Shown: positions 7,577 through 14,376, numbered from the stretch's first letter. The stretch is DNA of 14,376 nucleotides from Rhodoferax sp. (GCA_030683195.1 JAUXQA010000130.1:1-14376), one strand, 5' to 3'. The notes: a model not told the origin generated them from the letters alone. Program-made: numbers and translations.

Positions 7577-9366
7577 ATACCTCAGACATCCGGATTCTGG
7601 TGGTCGATGACGACGCCACGGCCCGCATCTTGTTCCATGCGGCCTTGAGTCGATTTGGCTTCAATGTCAGCGTAGCCGAGAGCGGCGAGGCGGGTTTGCG
7701 CCAGTTCAACGCCAGCCCGTTTGATATGGTGATGCTTGATATTGGTCTGCCCGGCATGAGCGGCATTGAGGTCTGCAAGGTGCTGCGCACCCAGGCTGAT
7801 CCCCTACTTCCGATCATGATGGTGACCGGCATGGACGACGTGCTGTCCGTGGAGCAGTCTTATGCGGCAGGGGCAACCGACTTCATTGCCAAACCGATGT
7901 GCTGGTCATTGATCAGCCACCGGGTGATGTATTTGCTGCGCGGGCACCAGACATTGCTGGACCTGCGCGCCGCAAATGCCAAGATCCAGCACCTTGCTGC
8001 ATTTGACAGCCTGACCCAGTTGCCCAACCGGCAGTCGTTTGTGGACCGCCTGCAGCGCGAGGTCCGGCGAGCGTGCCAGAGCGAGACCCGCCTGGCGGTT
8101 TTGTTCATGGACCTGGACGGGTTCAAGACCATCAACGACACCCTGGGCCACAGCGCCGGCGACCTGGCGCTGCAATGGGCGGCCAACCAGCTGCGAGAAG
8201 CCATGCGCCCCAAAGACGTGCTGGCAAGATCGAGCGAGTCCGCCGCCGACGCCGGCATTGCCCGCCTGGGGGGAGACGAGTTCACGGCCCTGATTCAAGG
8301 CATCAGCGATCCGCAGGACGTGGTGACAGTGGCTCAGCGCATCTTGCAACTCATGCGCGAGCCCCTGATTTTGAATGGCCTGGAGGTGCGACTCACCTGC
8401 AGCATGGGCATCGCCCTGTTTCCTGATGACGGCGAGGACGCTGCCACCTTGCTCCAGCACGCTGATACGGCGCTGTACCAAGCCAAGGACGTTGGGCGCG
8501 ACAACTGCCAGTTCTACAGTGCCGCGTTCACCCGGATGGCCCAGGAGCGTCTGGCTCTGGTGAGTGACCTTCGCCTGGCCGTGCAACGCGGCGAGTTTCT
8601 GCTTCTCTACCAGCCTCAGGTCAATGCGGTCAGCGGGTGCATTGAGGCGGTGGAGGCGCTGATTCGCTGGCAACGCCCCGGTTACGGCCTGGTGCCACCG
8701 TCGGACTTTATTGCTGCAGCAGAGCACAGCGGCCTGATTGTCCCGATCGGTTACTGGGTGCTGCGCACCGCATGTGAAGACGGCGCGCGCTGGCAGCGTG
8801 AGGGAAACACATTGCGCGTGGCCGTTAATTTGTCAGCCCGCCAGTTCAAGGACCCCCATCTGGTGGACGTGGTGTTCGACGTCTTGGCCCAGACCGGGTT
8901 GGCGCCGGAGTTGCTGGAGCTGGAGGTGACCGAGTCCGTGGCGATGGAGGACACGGGCGCCACCCAGGTCATTCTGGATGGCTTCAAGCGCGCTGGGGTG
9001 CGCTTGTCACTCGATGATTTTGGGACGGGTTATTCGTCGCTCAGTTACCTCAAGCGCATGTCCATCCACACTTTGAAGGTGGACCAGAGTTTCATCAAGG
9101 GTTTGCCACTGGAGCTGGAAAGCACGGCTATCGTTCAGGCGATGGTTGCCATGGCCCACAGTCTGGGGGTTCGGGTCACGGCCGAGGGGGTGGAAACCAT
9201 GGCTCAGGCCCGGGCCCTGCAAAGCATGTCTTGCCATGCTTTGCAGGGTTTTTTGTTCAGCCAGCCTTTGCCTGCAACCGCCCTGGCCGCTGTTTTAAGC
9301 CAACGCTGGCTGATCCGCGAGCCGCAGCCGCCTTGGCCCAGAGCTGGCCTGCTGGGGCAGGCCTGA
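7573..9366 (+). CDS. response regulator with REC, GGDEF and EAL domains (cyclic-di-GMP turnover)
   Basis: This is a cytoplasmic protein of 597 residues. REC (1-125) has the acidic cluster D12-D14, phosphoacceptor D56 in MLDIGLPG, T85 and K107. GGDEF (about 141-316) has an intact GGDEF at 233-237. EAL (about 325-575) has EALIRW at 361-366, N419 in AVNLS, acidic residues in LELEVTES (about 448-455), DDFGTGYSSL (481-490), K502, E538 in AEGVE and Q558. Both cyclase and phosphodiesterase active sites look complete, so the net activity is not predictable. An RxxD (R212-D215) is separated from GGDEF by 17 residues instead of the usual 5 because of an Ala/Ser-rich insertion. GGAG 5 bases upstream and the ATGA overlap with the kinase gene indicate co-translation. 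The kinase's HPt is the likely phosphodonor. The gene ends just before a strong terminator. Confidence 0.94.
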   Translation: MNTSDIRILVVDDDATARILFHAALSRFGFNVSVAESGEAGLRQFNASPFDMVMLDIGLPGMSGIEVCKVLRTQADPLLPIMMVTGMDDVLSVEQSYAAGATDFIAKPMCWSLISHRVMYLLRGHQTLLDLRAANAKIQHLAAFDSLTQLPNRQSFVDRLQREVRRACQSETRLAVLFMDLDGFKTINDTLGHSAGDLALQWAANQLREAMRPKDVLARSSESAADAGIARLGGDEFTALIQGISDPQDVVTVAQRILQLMREPLILNGLEVRLTCSMGIALFPDDGEDAATLLQHADTALYQAKDVGRDNCQFYSAAFTRMAQERLALVSDLRLAVQRGEFLLLYQPQVNAVSGCIEAVEALIRWQRPGYGLVPPSDFIAAAEHSGLIVPIGYWVLRTACEDGARWQREGNTLRVAVNLSARQFKDPHLVDVVFDVLAQTGLAPELLELEVTESVAMEDTGATQVILDGFKRAGVRLSLDDFGTGYSSLSYLKRMSIHTLKVDQSFIKGLPLELESTAIVQAMVAMAHSLGVRVTAEGVETMAQARALQSMSCHALQGFLFSQPLPATALAAVLSQRWLIREPQPPWPRAGLLGQA

Positions 9367-9370
9367 CCCC

Positions 9371-9398
9371 AAAGGGAGCCATGGGCTCCCTTTTTTTT
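9371..9398 (+). terminator. strong rho-independent terminator ending the receptor/YfiR/kinase/regulator operon
   Basis: AAAGGGAGCC (9371-9380) and GGCTCCCTTT form a perfect hairpin around a 2-3 base loop, followed by an eight-T run at 9391-9398. It begins 4 bases after the stop codon of the REC-GGDEF-EAL gene. It makes readthrough into the chemoreceptor gene unlikely, so that gene should have its own promoter. Confidence 0.95.
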
Positions 9399-9552
9399 GC
9401 TTGCCCCGTTTGTTTTTTGGGTGTGGAATAGTGGGTGCTCAGGATTTCATGTATCAAAAATATCAACAATATTTGGAAATAAATGATTCTGGTCACTAAA
9501 ATTCAATGACGGTTTCTCATAGTCGCTGCATCAAAACAACCCAGGTGATCCC
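9399..9552 (+). promoter_or_regulatory. AT-rich leader and probable promoter region of the chemoreceptor gene
   Basis: After the terminator, the roughly 150 bases before the chemoreceptor ATG contain the most AT-rich stretch of the window (about 9446-9505). It includes an inverted repeat AAATAT (9458-9463) / ATATTT (9469-9474) with a 5-base loop. A promoter must lie here because the terminator isolates the gene. No box pair matches a consensus well. A TAAA at 9497-9500 followed 14 bases later by TCTCATAG is only a distant match to the flagellar sigma-28 pattern. AGGTG at 9543-9547 is the ribosome site for ATG 9553. Confidence 0.45.
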
Positions 9553-11328
9553 ATGAACCTATCCCGACTCAAAATCTCGACCCGGCTTTTTCTTGCCTTT
9601 GGCACCATTGTTCTGCTGGCTGTGATTTCCAGCGGCATTGCGCTGCTGCAACTCAAAGGCATCCAGAACAGCCTGGACAAAATTGTTACTGAAAATAACG
9701 TCAAGATTGCATTGATCAACAGCAAGATTGATGCTGTGCACGTGGTGGCTCGGGTCATGCGCACCGTCGTGATCACGACGGATGAGGGTCAGAAGGCGGC
9801 TGGAAAGAAGTTGATCGAAGAACAGCGTGAAAAGTACGATGCCATACATGCCAAGGTCATGAAGCTCCAGTCGAGTGATGCAGGCAAAGCCAAAATTGCA
9901 GCCATTGAGGCGGCCACCGCCAAGGCGCGTCCGCTGAACAACAAAGTCATTGAGCTGGGGGTGGCCGGCCAGGTGCAGGAAGCACTGACGCTCCTGACGG
10001 CCGAAGCCGGCCCCGCCACACAAGCCTGGCAAGACGCACTGGCCGATAACCTGAGTTTTCAGCAGGCTAACAATCAGGTTGAGTACGAGACCGCCCTGGC
10101 CGACTACCTGGTTGCGCGCAATACGCTGATCTTCAGTGCCCTGTTCAGTCTGTTGGTGGCCGTTGCTCTGGCATTGTGGGTGGTTCGCAGCATTGTGAGC
10201 CAACTCGGGGGTGAGCCCGCAGACGTAGCGCAGTTGGCCAACGCCATTGCCGATGCCGACTTGAGCAGCGCCATTACCGTGCGCCCGGGCGACACCACCA
10301 GTGTGGTGGCGGCCATGGCCCGCATGCAGCAGGCCCTGATCACCATCGTTGGCTCTGTGCGCGGCAACGCTGACAGTGTGTCCACGGCCAGCGCCGAAAT
10401 CGCCCAGGGCAATAACGACTTGTCCAGCCGCACCGAGCAGCAGGCCAGCGCCCTGGAAGAAACAGCAGCCTCCATGGAACAACTCGGCGCCACCGTTCGG
10501 CAAAACGCCGACAACGCCCGCCAGGCCAACCAATTGGCCCTGAGCGCCAGCACCGTGGCCGCGCAGGGTGGCGAGGTGGTGGGCCTGGTGGTTGAAACCA
10601 TGAAAGGCATCAACGACAGTTCCCGCAGGATATCGGACATTATTCAAGTCATTGACGGCATTGCTTTTCAGACCAACATCCTGGCCCTGAATGCGGCGGT
10701 CGAGGCCGCACGGGCCGGCGAGCAAGGTCGCGGCTTTGCCGTGGTGGCCAGTGAGGTGCGGTCCTTGGCAGGCCGCTCGGCGGACGCCGCCAAAGAGATC
10801 AAGAGCCTCATCAACGCCAGCGTGGAGCGTGTGGAGCACGGCACCGCTCTGGTGGACCAGGCTGGCAACACCATGACCGAGGTGGTGGGCAGCATTCGCC
10901 GTGTGACCGACATCATGGGCGAGATCAGCGCTGCCAGTAACGAGCAAAGCCTGGGGGTGTCTCAAATCGGCGAGGCCGTGACCCAAATGGACCAGGTCAC
11001 GCAGCAAAATGCCGCGCTGGTGGAAGAGATGGCTGCAGCCGCCAGCAGCCTCAAGAGCCAGGCGCAAGACCTGGTGCAGACCGTGTCGGTGTTCAAGCTC
11101 GGCGGGCATGCGGCTCACCACGCCATGCGAACGGCGGCGCCCACGAGCTACAGCCGGCCTGCGCCACCCCGTGCACCGTTACCCCGCCCGGCCGCGCCCA
11201 AGCTGCGCACCACCAGCGCGAGCCGTCCCGCTGCGCCCGCCAGCCTGCCCAGTCCCAAGGCGCAAGCATCCAAAAGCACAACTGCTGCAACCACCCAGAG
11301 CAACGATGCCGACTGGGAAACCTTTTAA
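9553..11328 (+). CDS. methyl-accepting chemotaxis protein with four-helix-bundle sensor and C-terminal DWETF tether
   Basis: This is a membrane chemoreceptor of 591 residues. TM1 is about 13-33. A helical periplasmic domain (34-190) is typical of 4HB_MCP sensors. TM2 is about 191-211, followed by HAMP (about 212-265). The cytoplasmic signalling domain carries the conserved hairpin tip around 368-410 (DGIAFQTNILALNAAVEAARAGE and AVVASEVRSLA), which binds CheA/CheW. Glu/Gln-rich segments near 294-312 and 483-495 resemble methylation helices. The C-terminus is a Pro/Ala/Ser-rich linker (about 524-585) ending in DWETF, close to the NWETF pentapeptide by which E. coli Tar and Tsr bind CheR and CheB. 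A good Shine-Dalgarno (AGGTG) lies 5 bases upstream. The ligand is unknown. The next gene follows after 20 bases and may be co-transcribed. Confidence 0.95.
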   Translation: MNLSRLKISTRLFLAFGTIVLLAVISSGIALLQLKGIQNSLDKIVTENNVKIALINSKIDAVHVVARVMRTVVITTDEGQKAAGKKLIEEQREKYDAIHAKVMKLQSSDAGKAKIAAIEAATAKARPLNNKVIELGVAGQVQEALTLLTAEAGPATQAWQDALADNLSFQQANNQVEYETALADYLVARNTLIFSALFSLLVAVALALWVVRSIVSQLGGEPADVAQLANAIADADLSSAITVRPGDTTSVVAAMARMQQALITIVGSVRGNADSVSTASAEIAQGNNDLSSRTEQQASALEETAASMEQLGATVRQNADNARQANQLALSASTVAAQGGEVVGLVVETMKGINDSSRRISDIIQVIDGIAFQTNILALNAAVEAARAGEQGRGFAVVASEVRSLAGRSADAAKEIKSLINASVERVEHGTALVDQAGNTMTEVVGSIRRVTDIMGEISAASNEQSLGVSQIGEAVTQMDQVTQQNAALVEEMAAAASSLKSQAQDLVQTVSVFKLGGHAAHHAMRTAAPTSYSRPAPPRAPLPRPAAPKLRTTSASRPAAPASLPSPKAQASKSTTAATTQSNDADWETF

Positions 11329-11348
11329 GCAAGCCAAAGCGACTCAAC

Positions 11349-12011
11349 ATGCCTGATATTCCAGTGGTCACTCCTACCATCAAAACCTTTTGCACCACGC
11401 GGGAGGCAGCCACGATGCTGGGCGTGTCGGTGGGCACGGTGCAACTTTGGGTCGAGAGTGGTCTGCTCAACGCCTGGAAAACAGCGGGCGGTCACCGCCG
11501 TGTGATGCGGGACTCGGTGCTGGGTTTGCTGCACAAAGAATCAGGCCTTGGCGCCAGCCAGGCTGCTGTACCTGCGCCGCCGGTATTGGCGGCGCCAGAT
11601 GAGCAGCGTCCGCGACGTCTTGGTGTGCTGGTGGTTGAGGACGACCCTGTGCTGTTGCGCCTGTACGAAGCCACCATCAAAAAATGGCCCATGGCACCCG
11701 AGTTGACCTTGGCACCCAACGGATTGACTGCTTTGTTGAAGCTGGGAAGTTACAGCCCGGACCTGCTGATCACCGACCTGAACATGTCGCAACTGGATGG
11801 TTTCGAGATGTTGCGGGTGATCCGCAGCACCCCAAGCCTGGATGCCACCACCATCGTGGTGGTCAGCGGGCTTGACGCTGCCATGATCGCATCGCGTGGT
11901 GGCGTGCCTCCCGGTATCGAGGTGCTGCCCAAACCGATTCCCTTTGAGCGGCTGAAGGCCATTGCCATGAGCTTGGTGAATGAGCGCCGTCTTGAGCGCC
12001 GGGGGGCTTGA
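11349..12011 (+). CDS. response regulator with N-terminal MerR/excisionase-like HTH and C-terminal REC domain
   Basis: The protein has 220 residues in an unusual order: DNA-binding domain first, receiver second. Residues 13-65 have the MerR/excisionase-type pattern: FCTTREAATMLGVSVGTVQLW, then the wing sequence TAGGHRR (45-51). A linker (about 66-90, Ala/Pro-rich) leads to a REC domain (91-215) with E97-D98-D99, phosphoacceptor D143 in LLITDLNM, S173 and K195. It is probably a phosphorylation-controlled DNA-binding regulator; its kinase is not adjacent. It follows the chemoreceptor gene by 20 bases in the same direction and could be fed by the chemotaxis kinase or by an unlinked one (inference). 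No strong Shine-Dalgarno precedes ATG 11349, which suits expression coupled to the upstream gene. Confidence 0.88.
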   Translation: MPDIPVVTPTIKTFCTTREAATMLGVSVGTVQLWVESGLLNAWKTAGGHRRVMRDSVLGLLHKESGLGASQAAVPAPPVLAAPDEQRPRRLGVLVVEDDPVLLRLYEATIKKWPMAPELTLAPNGLTALLKLGSYSPDLLITDLNMSQLDGFEMLRVIRSTPSLDATTIVVVSGLDAAMIASRGGVPPGIEVLPKPIPFERLKAIAMSLVNERRLERRGA

Positions 12012-12026
12012 GTCTCCAGCTCAGGC
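12006..12026. terminator. possible bidirectional terminator hairpin between convergent genes
   Basis: GCTTGAG (12006-12012) can pair with CTCAGGC (12020-12026), with one G-U pair and a 7-base loop. It overlaps the stop codon of the HTH-REC gene and lies in the short 24-base gap before the convergent cyclase gene. There is no T-run on either strand, so its efficiency is doubtful. Confidence 0.3.
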
Positions 12027-12035
12027 GGCATGTGC

Positions 12036-13685
12036 TCAGAAAGCCACTTTGACGCAGCCTCTGCCTGACGCCTTGGCTGTGTAGCAGGCTTGGTCTGCGG
12101 CCAGTTGAACGTCATGAGCCTGTGCCCAGCGGCTGTCAATCGGGGCCAGGCCGACGCTGGCGCCAATGTGCAACACCGTCCCTTGAAATTCAAAATGCAG
12201 GGTGTTGACCTTGCTGCATACCAACTGCGCCACGCGCAGTGCGGCTTCCGGGTCGCAGTTTTCAAGCAGCAAGGCAAACTCGTCGCCGCCCAAGCGGGCC
12301 ACGGTATCTTTGGTGCGCACACAGCTTTGCAAGACACCGGCGAGGCGGCGAAGCAGCAGGTCACCCGCTGCGTGACCGACTGTGTCATTGACTTGTTTGA
12401 ACCGGTCCAGGTCAATAAAGCACAGGGCATGCATTGCGCCGGAGGTTTTGGCTGATTCAAACAGGTGGCCCAAGACCCGGTCAAACTCAGCGCGGTTGGG
12501 CAAGCCCGTCAAATGGTCGTGTGTGGCGCGGTGCTCTACGGCCTTTTGGCGCCGGCGCTGCTCAGTGATGTTGCGAAACACCATCACAGCACCGTTGATA
12601 TCGCCCATGGCGTCCAGAATGGGTGCGGCTGATCCGGCCACCGACAATTCAGTGTCCTGGCGTGTCAACAGGATGGAGTTGGGTGGCAAGACAACGTTGA
12701 CACGTCCCGCAAGGCACAGGCGCACTGCGCAGTCACCCTGGGCTTGTGTGAGTTCATCTATCACCTGCAGGACCCGCGCAATGTCCTGGCCTTCCGCCTC
12801 GGCCTGGCTCCAGCCGGTGAGCAGCTCTGCAGCGGCATTCAACAGCTCCACCCGGGCGTGAGCGTCAGTGGTGATGACTGCATCAGCAATCGAGCGCAAG
12901 GTCACCAAGGTACGCTGGTGTTCGGTGGCCACGGCCGATTGCAACGCCCGTCGATCGGTGATGTCCTGAAGGTGTCCATGCCAAAGCACATCGCCATTGG
13001 TGCGCAACTCCGGCATGGCGCGTCCTTCCAGCCAGCGTACACCCTTGGCTCGCAAGATGATCCGGTACTCCAGGTGCCACACCGTGCCTGCCTTTGCGGA
13101 CTCTTCCGTATGGGCCCAGAAGGCCGGCAGGTCATCCGGGTGAATGAGTTGGTGAAACGGCTCAGCGCTGTGGATGAGTTGTTGAGGCCGCAGGCCACAA
13201 ATGACCCGGATCCCTTCGCTTGCGTAGGGCACACATGTGGTGCCATCGGCCCTGCGCAAGAACTGGTAGATCATGCCGGGGGCTTGTTCCACGGCTTTTT
13301 TGATGTTGAAGAGGTCATCTTCCAGACGCTTGCGCTCGTTCACGCGCATGACCACGCATTCGAAAGCGGTCGAGTCACCTTCCTGCAAACGCACGGCATT
13401 GAAGAGCACCGGAATCTCAAGCTTCTGGTCACCCGCGAGGTTCAGAAATACCTCTTCAACGCGGCCGTTCGCGTGCAGCATCGTCATGGCCTGCATGTGA
13501 AACAGGAGTCTGAAAGCGGGAGCCAAAAGGTCGTCCAGCACCCGGCCTACCAAGGCATCGCGTTCGAGCCCCAGCAGTCTGCAGAGCGTCTGGTTGGCAT
13601 CGAGCAGAACCAGACTCTGGTTCATCAAAAAGATGCCGCAAGGCGCGTTTTGCAGACTCAGGGAGGTCGTTGGGGTATCACTCAC
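12036..13685 (-). CDS. diguanylate cyclase with three PAS domains (RsbP-like first PAS)
   Basis: This is a soluble 549-residue protein with no membrane segment. PAS1 (about 10-118) resembles, from memory, the PAS domain of Bacillus RsbP: NAPCG at the start, AN-x-TL near 30-34, a V-E-E segment near 76-78, IPVLFNA (91-97) and FECVV (108-112). PAS2 (about 126-246) and PAS3 (about 258-376) end in PAC-like DITDRR and NITEQRR. GGDEF (about 386-549) has GGDEF at 466-470, LDRFKQVND, and a canonical inhibitory RxxD (R457-D460) 5 residues upstream, so it is probably an active cyclase under product inhibition. The start is GTG at 13685, chosen because it begins close to PAS1 and 7 bases after the stop of the RsbQ-like gene, with GGGTG upstream. 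The hydrolase probably supplies or processes the ligand sensed by PAS1 (inference from RsbQ/RsbP). Confidence 0.93.
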   Translation of the reverse strand: MSDTPTTSLSLQNAPCGIFLMNQSLVLLDANQTLCRLLGLERDALVGRVLDDLLAPAFRLLFHMQAMTMLHANGRVEEVFLNLAGDQKLEIPVLFNAVRLQEGDSTAFECVVMRVNERKRLEDDLFNIKKAVEQAPGMIYQFLRRADGTTCVPYASEGIRVICGLRPQQLIHSAEPFHQLIHPDDLPAFWAHTEESAKAGTVWHLEYRIILRAKGVRWLEGRAMPELRTNGDVLWHGHLQDITDRRALQSAVATEHQRTLVTLRSIADAVITTDAHARVELLNAAAELLTGWSQAEAEGQDIARVLQVIDELTQAQGDCAVRLCLAGRVNVVLPPNSILLTRQDTELSVAGSAAPILDAMGDINGAVMVFRNITEQRRRQKAVEHRATHDHLTGLPNRAEFDRVLGHLFESAKTSGAMHALCFIDLDRFKQVNDTVGHAAGDLLLRRLAGVLQSCVRTKDTVARLGGDEFALLLENCDPEAALRVAQLVCSKVNTLHFEFQGTVLHIGASVGLAPIDSRWAQAHDVQLAADQACYTAKASGRGCVKVAF

Positions 13686-13692
13686 GGACAGA

Positions 13693-14376
13693 TCACCCGC
13701 AGCTCTGGAGGTAGGCCCGCATCAGGGCAATGGTCTCTTTCGGGTGGCTCATGTGGGGGCAGTGGCCGGTGGCTTGCATGGTTTGCAAGCGGCTGTGTGG
13801 CAGGTGATCATGCAAATAGCGGCCCACTTCGGCCGGCGCCACAGAGTCCTGTGTGCACTGCAAAATGAGCACCGGCTTGTCGCAGTGGCTCAGATCAGCC
13901 CGGTTGTCGGCCAAAAACGTGGCCGCTGCAAAGCGCCGTGCAATCGGGGGGGCCATGGCGCAAAAACTGGCCTCCAACTCGGCCCCCAATTCAGGCCGGT
14001 CCGGATTTTTCATGACCACGCCAGCCAGGTAATTGGCCCAGCCCGTCTGGTTGCGCTCAATCATGTCCAGCAACCCCTCAACATCGGCATGCTCAAAACC
14101 GCCGTGGTAGTGCGGTGCGTCATTCAAGTAGCGTGGCGAGGGGCAGACCATGACCAGCCGCTCAATGCGCTGCGGCATGTCAATGGCGGCCAGCAAACAG
14201 ATCATGCTGCTCACCGAGTGCCCTACCAAAATGGCGTCGTGCAAATCAAGTTGCTCGCAAACCTCCACAACATCCCGCGCGTAACCCGCCAGGCTGCTGT
14301 AGCGCTCGGGGTCGTAGGCGTCCAGGTCCGACTGGCCCCCACCCACGTAGTCAAATAAAACCACTTGGTAATCTTG
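13693..14376 (-). CDS. RsbQ-like alpha/beta hydrolase, N-terminus cut by the window edge
   Basis: Residues visible run from QDYQ at the edge to the stop at 13693-13695. The reading frame is open through 14376, so the GTG at 14364 is internal and roughly 40 N-terminal residues are missing. The protein matches Bacillus RsbQ closely from memory: LFDYVG-x-G-x-SD, GHS nucleophile motif, PSP-x-YLND, YH/YYGGF, NPDRPE, and GHCPHMSHP. Numbering from the GTG, the triad is S50, D173 and H201. Adding 46 to each gives 96, 219 and 247, the RsbQ triad positions, so the alignment appears gap-free. RsbQ acts with the PAS phosphatase RsbP in energy-stress signalling, apparently by making or presenting a small hydrophobic ligand, and the same fold underlies plant KAI2/D14 receptors. 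Here the partner encoded 7 bases downstream is a PAS-GGDEF cyclase. The gene symbol is left blank because only the family is certain. Confidence 0.92.
   Translation of the reverse strand, partial: QDYQVVLFDYVGGGQSDLDAYDPERYSSLAGYARDVVEVCEQLDLHDAILVGHSVSSMICLLAAIDMPQRIERLVMVCPSPRYLNDAPHYHGGFEHADVEGLLDMIERNQTGWANYLAGVVMKNPDRPELGAELEASFCAMAPPIARRFAAATFLADNRADLSHCDKPVLILQCTQDSVAPAEVGRYLHDHLPHSRLQTMQATGHCPHMSHPKETIALMRAYLQSCG

Noticed and set aside
7573..9366. Degenerate GGDEF or EAL active site in the regulator
   Set aside because: Checking the motifs showed GGDEF, EALIRW, DDFGTG, AEGVE and the Lys/Gln positions all intact, so there is no basis for calling either domain inactive.
9497..9522. Possible sigma-28 flagellar promoter upstream of the chemoreceptor gene
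   Set aside because: TAAA is present, but the -10 part matches only about half of GCCGATAA and the spacing is 14 rather than 15; too weak to call as a site.
9559..11121. A 520-residue open frame on the minus strand opposite the chemoreceptor gene
   Set aside because: It is rich in His, Gly and Leu with no recognisable domain, as expected for an antisense shadow of a GC-rich gene. The plus strand encodes a clear chemoreceptor.
12744..13868. A 374-residue open frame on the plus strand opposite the cyclase and hydrolase genes
   Set aside because: It spans the junction of two well-supported minus-strand genes and has no domain-like pattern; it is a shadow frame.

Overview
The window looks like a chromosomal stretch of a Gram-negative, GC-rich, motile bacterium. 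A TonB-dependent outer-membrane receptor and several exported proteins point to a Gram-negative envelope, and a CheR/CheB-tethered chemoreceptor points to motility. The general style (a four-helix-bundle chemoreceptor ending in DWETF, REC-GGDEF-EAL proteins, an HpaI-type aldolase next to a family 5 solute-binding protein) suggests a betaproteobacterium of the Burkholderiales, perhaps Comamonadaceae. That placement is an inference and was not tested by a search.

Layout. (1) Positions 1-2442, plus strand: the 3' part of a gene for an ABC-transporter family 5 solute-binding protein, then an HpcH/HpaI class II aldolase. (2) Positions 2647-9366, plus strand: four tightly packed genes encoding a TonB-dependent receptor, a periplasmic YfiR-family protein, a hybrid histidine kinase (CHASE8-like sensor, HAMP, HisKA, HATPase, REC, HPt) and a REC-GGDEF-EAL response regulator. 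Each junction overlaps by 4 to 13 bases, and the block ends at a textbook intrinsic terminator (9371-9398). (3) Positions 9553-12011, plus strand: a methyl-accepting chemotaxis protein, then a small response regulator with an N-terminal MerR/excisionase-like DNA-binding domain. (4) Positions 12036-14376, minus strand and convergent: an RsbQ-like alpha/beta hydrolase (cut by the window edge) followed 7 bases later by a diguanylate cyclase with three PAS domains, the first resembling the PAS domain of Bacillus RsbP.

How the genes may work together. Region 2 reads as an envelope-to-cytoplasm relay. A ligand or condition sensed at the outer membrane or periplasm by the receptor and YfiR would control the CHASE8-type kinase. 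Its phosphoryl groups would pass H275 -> D573 -> H727 and then to D56 of the REC-GGDEF-EAL protein, changing cyclic-di-GMP. In the classical Pseudomonas YfiBNR system, YfiR instead inhibits YfiN, a CHASE8-HAMP-GGDEF protein, directly. Region 4 reads as a hydrolase/PAS module, known from RsbQ/RsbP of the Bacillus energy-stress pathway, wired to cyclic-di-GMP synthesis instead of to a PP2C phosphatase. Two different sensory inputs to cyclic-di-GMP therefore sit a few kilobases apart, with a chemoreceptor and a DNA-binding response regulator between them.

No tRNA, rRNA, CRISPR array, insertion sequence or other mobile element was seen. No gene-free stretch is longer than about 205 bases.
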